A stretch of DNA of 64,000 nt from Streptosporangiaceae bacterium NEAU-GS5. GTDB lineage: Bacteria > Actinomycetota > Actinomycetes > Streptosporangiales > Streptosporangiaceae. The notes below the pieces were generated by a model that was given only the letters and a program-made list of their open reading frames with translations, had not been told where the DNA came from and searched no databases. Position numbers and translations under genes: made by a program. The DNA is taken from contig JAGFNW010000004.1 in assembly GCA_017592665.1 (NCBI GenBank), positions 62,001 to 126,000 of the forward strand, given 5' to 3'. Every line of letters starts with the position of its first letter. The stretch's first letter is position 1. Below are positions 58,665 through 64,000 of this stretch, one piece after another.

Positions 58665-61082
58665 TCAGGAGATGCCGTGCTCGGCGGCCCAGGCCGCCAC
58701 CTGCGCGCGGGACGTGAAGCCCAGCTTGAGCAGAATGTTGGCCACATGCCGGGCCGCGGTGGCCGGACTGATCACCAGCTCCTCGGCGATCGCCTTGTTC
58801 GACAGGCCCTGGGCGAGCAGCGCGGCGATCTCCCGCTCCCGCGCCGTGAGCGGGCCTCCGGTCTTCCTCGCCGCCGCCCCCGTCACCTGCGGGAGGTCGC
58901 CCTGGCCGGCCGTGGCGTGCCGGATGGCCTCCTCGACGCCCATCTCGCGGCCCATCGTCCACAGCAGCGCCGTACGCGGGGCGCCGAAGCGCTCGCGGGC
59001 CCGCGCCAGCAGCTCCTCCACCCGGGACGCCGAAGCGCGCTGCCCGATCGACTCCCGCAGGCTCGCCACCGCGCCCGCCAGGCCGACCGCGCGCTCCAGG
59101 TCGCCGGCCGTCTCGGCGAGCGTGGACAGCGCGGCGAGCGCCCTGGCCAGCGCGAGCTGCTGGCCCGTCTGCCGGCTCAGCTCCAGGCTCTGCGCGAGCC
59201 AGTCCCGCGCCGCGCCGAGGTTCTGCCGCTGGGCCTCGATGCGGCCCAGCCCGGCCAGGCAGCGCGACAGCTCGGGCGTGGCGTCCATCTCGCGGAGCAT
59301 GGAAAGACTCGCCCGCAGATTCTCGTACGCGGCGTCGAGGTCGCCGCGGAACTGCGCGAGCAGCCCGAGGTCGACAAGCGCCCGCGCGATCCCCCAGTTG
59401 TGGCCCGTCTCACGGAACTTGCCGAGCCCCTCCTCGCCCAGCCGCTGGGCCTCGCGCCACCTGCCGCGAAGCGCCGCCGCGGCGGCCAGCCCGGCCAGCG
59501 CGGTCGCCTCGTTCCACAGGTCGCCGCAGCTCCTGGCCCCTTCCAAGGCCTCGGAGCTGTACGCGACGGCCTCCTCGATCCGGCCCGTACGCAATCCGAG
59601 CATGGCCAGGAAGTTGAGCGTGGTCCCAAGCTCCCAGCCGACAGGACCGGAGCGCTGCAGGTCGAGGCCGCGCTGACCGATGGTCCACGCCGTGGCGAGG
59701 TCGTCGCGCCCGAAAGCCATGTCGGCGAGCCGTGCCCACGCCCGGCCCACCAGCTCCTCAGGCAGGCCCGTGGCCTCCAGCGCCAGCAGCCGCTCGTACC
59801 AGCGCAGGCCCTCGATGAAGCTGCCCCGGCTCACCCAGATCGACATCATGGCGCAGGCCAGCCGGAGCCCGCGCTCGGCCCGCCCCGCGTCGACGGCCCA
59901 GCCGAGCGCCGCGCGCACGTCGTCGGTGAGCCCTGTCACCTGCCGATAGGCGGCGAACCTCGCCTCCCAGGCCGTGCGCGGCGCGACCATGCCGAGCGCG
60001 TGGCGCGCCTCGACCAGGTCGCACAGGACCGCGAGGTGCCGGTCGCGCATGGCGTCCCGCTCCCCCGCCTCGGCCAGCCGCTCGCCGGCGAAGTGCCGGA
60101 TCGTCTCCAGCAGCCGGTAGCGGACCGAGCCGCCCTCCTGGCGCTCCGACACCACCAGGGATTTGTCCACCAGGCCGCCGAGCAGGTCGAGCACCCGCTC
60201 CACCGGCACGTCCCGGTCGGCGCACACCCCTTCCGCCAGATCGAGGTCGAACTGCCCGGCGAACACACTGAGCCGCCGCAGCAACACCCGCTCGGGATCG
60301 CCGAGCAGGTCGTGGCTCCACTCGACGGTGGCCAGCAGCGTGCGCTGCCGGGCGGGCGCGGTCCGGTCGCCCGTGGTCAGCAGCTGGAAACGGTCGCCGA
60401 CGCGGGCCGCGATCTGCTGCGGGGAAAGCATGCTGGTCCGCGCCGCGGCCAGTTCGAGCGCCAGGGGCACGCCGTCGAGCGCGTGGCAGAGCCCGGCGAC
60501 CGCGGCCGCGTTGTCTTCAGTGAGTGTCAGGCCTGATCCGGCCGCGACCGCGCGGTCCAGGAACAGCTGCACCGACTCGGCGTCGGCGACCCGGCCCGGC
60601 TCCGGCAGGTCCAGCGGCGGCACCCGCCACACCAGCTCGCCGGGGATCTTCAGCGGCTCGCGGCTGGTCGCGCAGATCCGCAGTCCCGGGCAGGCGGCCA
60701 GCAGCGCGTCCGCGAGCTCGGCGCAGGCCTCGACCAGGTGCTCGCAGTTGTCCAGGACCAGCAGCAGGCGGCGCGGGCGCAAATGGTCTCGGAGCGTGTC
60801 GGGCAGCGACCGGCCGCTCTCCTCGTGAACTCCCAGCACCCCGGCGACCTCGTGCGTCACCAGCTCGGCGCGGGTCAGCCGGCCCAGCTCCACCAGCCAG
60901 GCCCCGTCCGCGAAATCCCCGGCCAGGCGGGCCGCCACCTGGAGCGCCACCCGTGTCTTGCCGATGCCGCCGACCCCGCACAGCGTGAGGATCCTGGTCT
61001 CCCCGGCGAGGCGGTGTAACTCGTCGAGGTCGCGTTCGCGGCCGACGAACCGGTTGGGCTCCACCGGAAGGTTGTGTCTCAC
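58665..61082 (-). CDS. NB-ARC ATPase/LuxR-type regulator 2
   Basis: An 805-residue STAND regulator. GTG at 61082 overlaps the FAD oxidase stop as GTGA. It has NLPVEPNRFVGRERDLDEL, Walker A GVGGIGKT (36-43), Walker B LLLVLDNCEH, ATSREPLKIPGE, a large TPR-like region (~330-720) and a C-terminal LuxR helix-turn-helix GPLTAREREIAALLAQGLSN then PATAARHVANILLKLGF. Motif by motif it parallels regulator 1 at 34488. It is encoded between an FAD oxidase and the second ANL-like gene. Confidence 0.9.
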   Translation of the reverse strand: MRHNLPVEPNRFVGRERDLDELHRLAGETRILTLCGVGGIGKTRVALQVAARLAGDFADGAWLVELGRLTRAELVTHEVAGVLGVHEESGRSLPDTLRDHLRPRRLLLVLDNCEHLVEACAELADALLAACPGLRICATSREPLKIPGELVWRVPPLDLPEPGRVADAESVQLFLDRAVAAGSGLTLTEDNAAAVAGLCHALDGVPLALELAAARTSMLSPQQIAARVGDRFQLLTTGDRTAPARQRTLLATVEWSHDLLGDPERVLLRRLSVFAGQFDLDLAEGVCADRDVPVERVLDLLGGLVDKSLVVSERQEGGSVRYRLLETIRHFAGERLAEAGERDAMRDRHLAVLCDLVEARHALGMVAPRTAWEARFAAYRQVTGLTDDVRAALGWAVDAGRAERGLRLACAMMSIWVSRGSFIEGLRWYERLLALEATGLPEELVGRAWARLADMAFGRDDLATAWTIGQRGLDLQRSGPVGWELGTTLNFLAMLGLRTGRIEEAVAYSSEALEGARSCGDLWNEATALAGLAAAAALRGRWREAQRLGEEGLGKFRETGHNWGIARALVDLGLLAQFRGDLDAAYENLRASLSMLREMDATPELSRCLAGLGRIEAQRQNLGAARDWLAQSLELSRQTGQQLALARALAALSTLAETAGDLERAVGLAGAVASLRESIGQRASASRVEELLARARERFGAPRTALLWTMGREMGVEEAIRHATAGQGDLPQVTGAAARKTGGPLTAREREIAALLAQGLSNKAIAEELVISPATAARHVANILLKLGFTSRAQVAAWAAEHGIS

Positions 61083-62038
61083 GCGAGCAGGAGCGCGGCG
61101 GCGTCGGCGGCGCATCCCCAGGCGAGCGTCACGCCGAGCCCGCCGTGGCCGTAGTTGTGCACGATCCGCACGCCCGCCACCTCCTCGACCTCCAGCCGTA
61201 CGGCAGGCCTCCGCGGCCGCAGGCCGACCTGATGCGCGAGGACGCGCGCGTCGTTGAGACGCGGTTCGACGGCGCGGCACAGCCGCAGGATCTCGGCCGC
61301 GTCCTGCTCGCGCGGCTCGGTCGACCAGTCGCCCACGTCCGCCGTGCCACCCAAGATCACGTGCGGGCCGTGCGGGAAGATGCCGGCCCAGGATCTGCCG
61401 TACGGGGCCTCGATGAAGAACGCGTCGATGCCGGGGTTCTCGACCACGACGTGATGCCCGCGCACCGGCTCGACCGTGACGTCGCCGGCGAGGTCGCGCG
61501 CGCCGAGGCCGGAGCAGTTGGCGACCAGCGACACCCCGAGCCCGGCAAGCGACTCCACCCGGCCTGATTGGATCTCCACCCCCAGCTCACCCAGCCTGCG
61601 TTCGAGATGACCGAGGTAGCGACCCATGTCGACGAGGGGCAGGCGGGCGTGGAAACCGAAGGAGAAGCCCTCCGGCAGCTCGCCCGCCTCGGCCATGCGC
61701 ATGCCTGGAATGTCATCCAGGCCGGCGTCGGCGGGAACCTCGGAGATGCCGGAGGGCGGCGTCGTGGGATCGGGCTCGCGCGCGGCCAGCAAACCGGGCG
61801 CGAGCCGTACACCGGATCCTTCCGGCTCGCGGGCGAAGGCCGCGACGCTCGCATCCTCCCAGCGCCGCAGCGGATGGCCGGCCGGGGCGAAGGTCGGGCC
61901 GACGAGAGCGCTCGCGACGGCCGACGTGGTCTTCCCCGGCGGCCGCTCGGCCACCACCCGCACCGTCGCGCCGGCCTCGGCCAGCTGGATCGCCGTCGTC
62001 AGCCCGACTACTCCCGCGCCCACCACCAGCACATCCAC
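61079..62038 (-). CDS. FAD-dependent D-amino acid oxidase-like protein
   Basis: A 319-residue flavoprotein of the DAO family. The FAD-binding motif GAGVVG is at residues 7-12 and the C-terminal cofactor motif HNYGHGGLGVTLAWG is present. The middle contains the substrate-binding Tyr/Arg context (IEAPYGRSWAGIFPHG, EVRIVHNY-type). It matches D-amino acid oxidase more than glycine or sarcosine oxidase. GTG at 62038 leads the operon and couples into the LuxR-type regulator; this could mean that the regulator answers to the oxidase's substrate or product. Confidence 0.87.
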   Translation of the reverse strand: MDVLVVGAGVVGLTTAIQLAEAGATVRVVAERPPGKTTSAVASALVGPTFAPAGHPLRRWEDASVAAFAREPEGSGVRLAPGLLAAREPDPTTPPSGISEVPADAGLDDIPGMRMAEAGELPEGFSFGFHARLPLVDMGRYLGHLERRLGELGVEIQSGRVESLAGLGVSLVANCSGLGARDLAGDVTVEPVRGHHVVVENPGIDAFFIEAPYGRSWAGIFPHGPHVILGGTADVGDWSTEPREQDAAEILRLCRAVEPRLNDARVLAHQVGLRPRRPAVRLEVEEVAGVRIVHNYGHGGLGVTLAWGCAADAAALLLA

Positions 62039-62206
62039 GGCTGAAATTTATGCCTCAGGCCCGGACCCTCCTTGCGACCTCGGCAAGGATTTGTTCCACA
62101 GCGGTGAAGTCCTCTCCTACCGGATAGCAGGGCTTCCGGATCATTTAAAATTAGTGCGGCCGCACAATCCGTGGCCGGCCTCCACTAGCCAGAGCGAGCC
62201 TTGATC

Positions 62207-64000
<1,794 letters not shown>

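Overview
This 64 kb window is very GC-rich, uses GTG and even TTG starts freely, and is packed with short-gap or overlapping genes. It carries many actinobacterial hallmarks: lipoprotein-anchored ABC binding proteins, LacI/IclR/MerR/TetR/HxlR regulators, an IdeR/DmdR-type iron box, NB-ARC/LuxR regulators and a PASTA-bearing secreted protease. I infer a chromosomal segment of a soil actinomycete, perhaps Streptosporangiales; the genus cannot be fixed from sequence alone. I recognised no tRNA, rRNA, insertion sequence, CRISPR array or prophage.

Layout. 0-3 kb: molybdate transporter modABC (minus), with a partial gene downstream. 3-12 kb: scattered secreted and metabolic genes (SGNH hydrolase, metallophosphoesterase, a divergent VOC/HxlR pair with a perfect operator palindrome, a lipoprotein, OsmC, a quinone-oxidoreductase-like MDR protein), interrupted at 8.6-9.9 kb by a gene-free stretch of tandem and inverted repeats. 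11.8-12.7 kb: a holin-like membrane protein followed by a decayed toxin gene and its intact XRE antitoxin. 12.7-15.9 kb: LacI regulator divergent from an amidohydrolase/cysteine-dioxygenase pair, then an FhuF-like iron protein whose start codon lies in an iron box. 15.9-30.4 kb: SDR and AraC genes, then a large hydrophobic-amino-acid-type (HAAT) ABC uptake operon with two binding proteins and both split and fused permeases, facing a benzoylformate-decarboxylase-like/aldehyde dehydrogenase/MFS operon controlled by a divergent IclR gene. This looks like a catabolic island for an aromatic or branched 2-oxo acid.

30.4-42 kb: a LacI regulator whose perfect operator palindrome recurs exactly 8.3 kb away in front of a sugar ABC transporter operon; in between are a repeat-filled gap, an ABC exporter, an NB-ARC/LuxR regulator and a gene for a degenerate adenylation-domain fragment. 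41.8-57 kb: ArsR-like/MFS divergent pair, S53 protease with Ig and PASTA domains, DUF2238 membrane protein, class B penicillin-binding protein, MerR/aldo-keto reductase divergent pair, TetR/beta-glucosidase divergent pair, coiled-coil secreted protein, large M14 carboxypeptidase and an aldehyde dehydrogenase. 57-62 kb: an operon (minus) of FAD oxidase, a second NB-ARC/LuxR regulator, a second degenerate adenylation-domain fragment and an alpha/beta hydrolase. The window ends inside typA/bipA.

The most unusual observation is the duplicated two-gene module at 34.5-38.5 and 57.8-61.1 kb. In each, an NB-ARC/LuxR regulator is followed on the same strand by a protein resembling only the N-terminal part of an acyl-CoA ligase, with the ATP-phosphate loop deleted and the C-terminal catalytic portion absent. 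Other highlights are the shared LacI operator, the iron box on a start codon, the MerR promoter with a 20-bp perfect palindrome, a very stable intra-operon hairpin after the sugar-binding-protein gene, and the toxin remnant.
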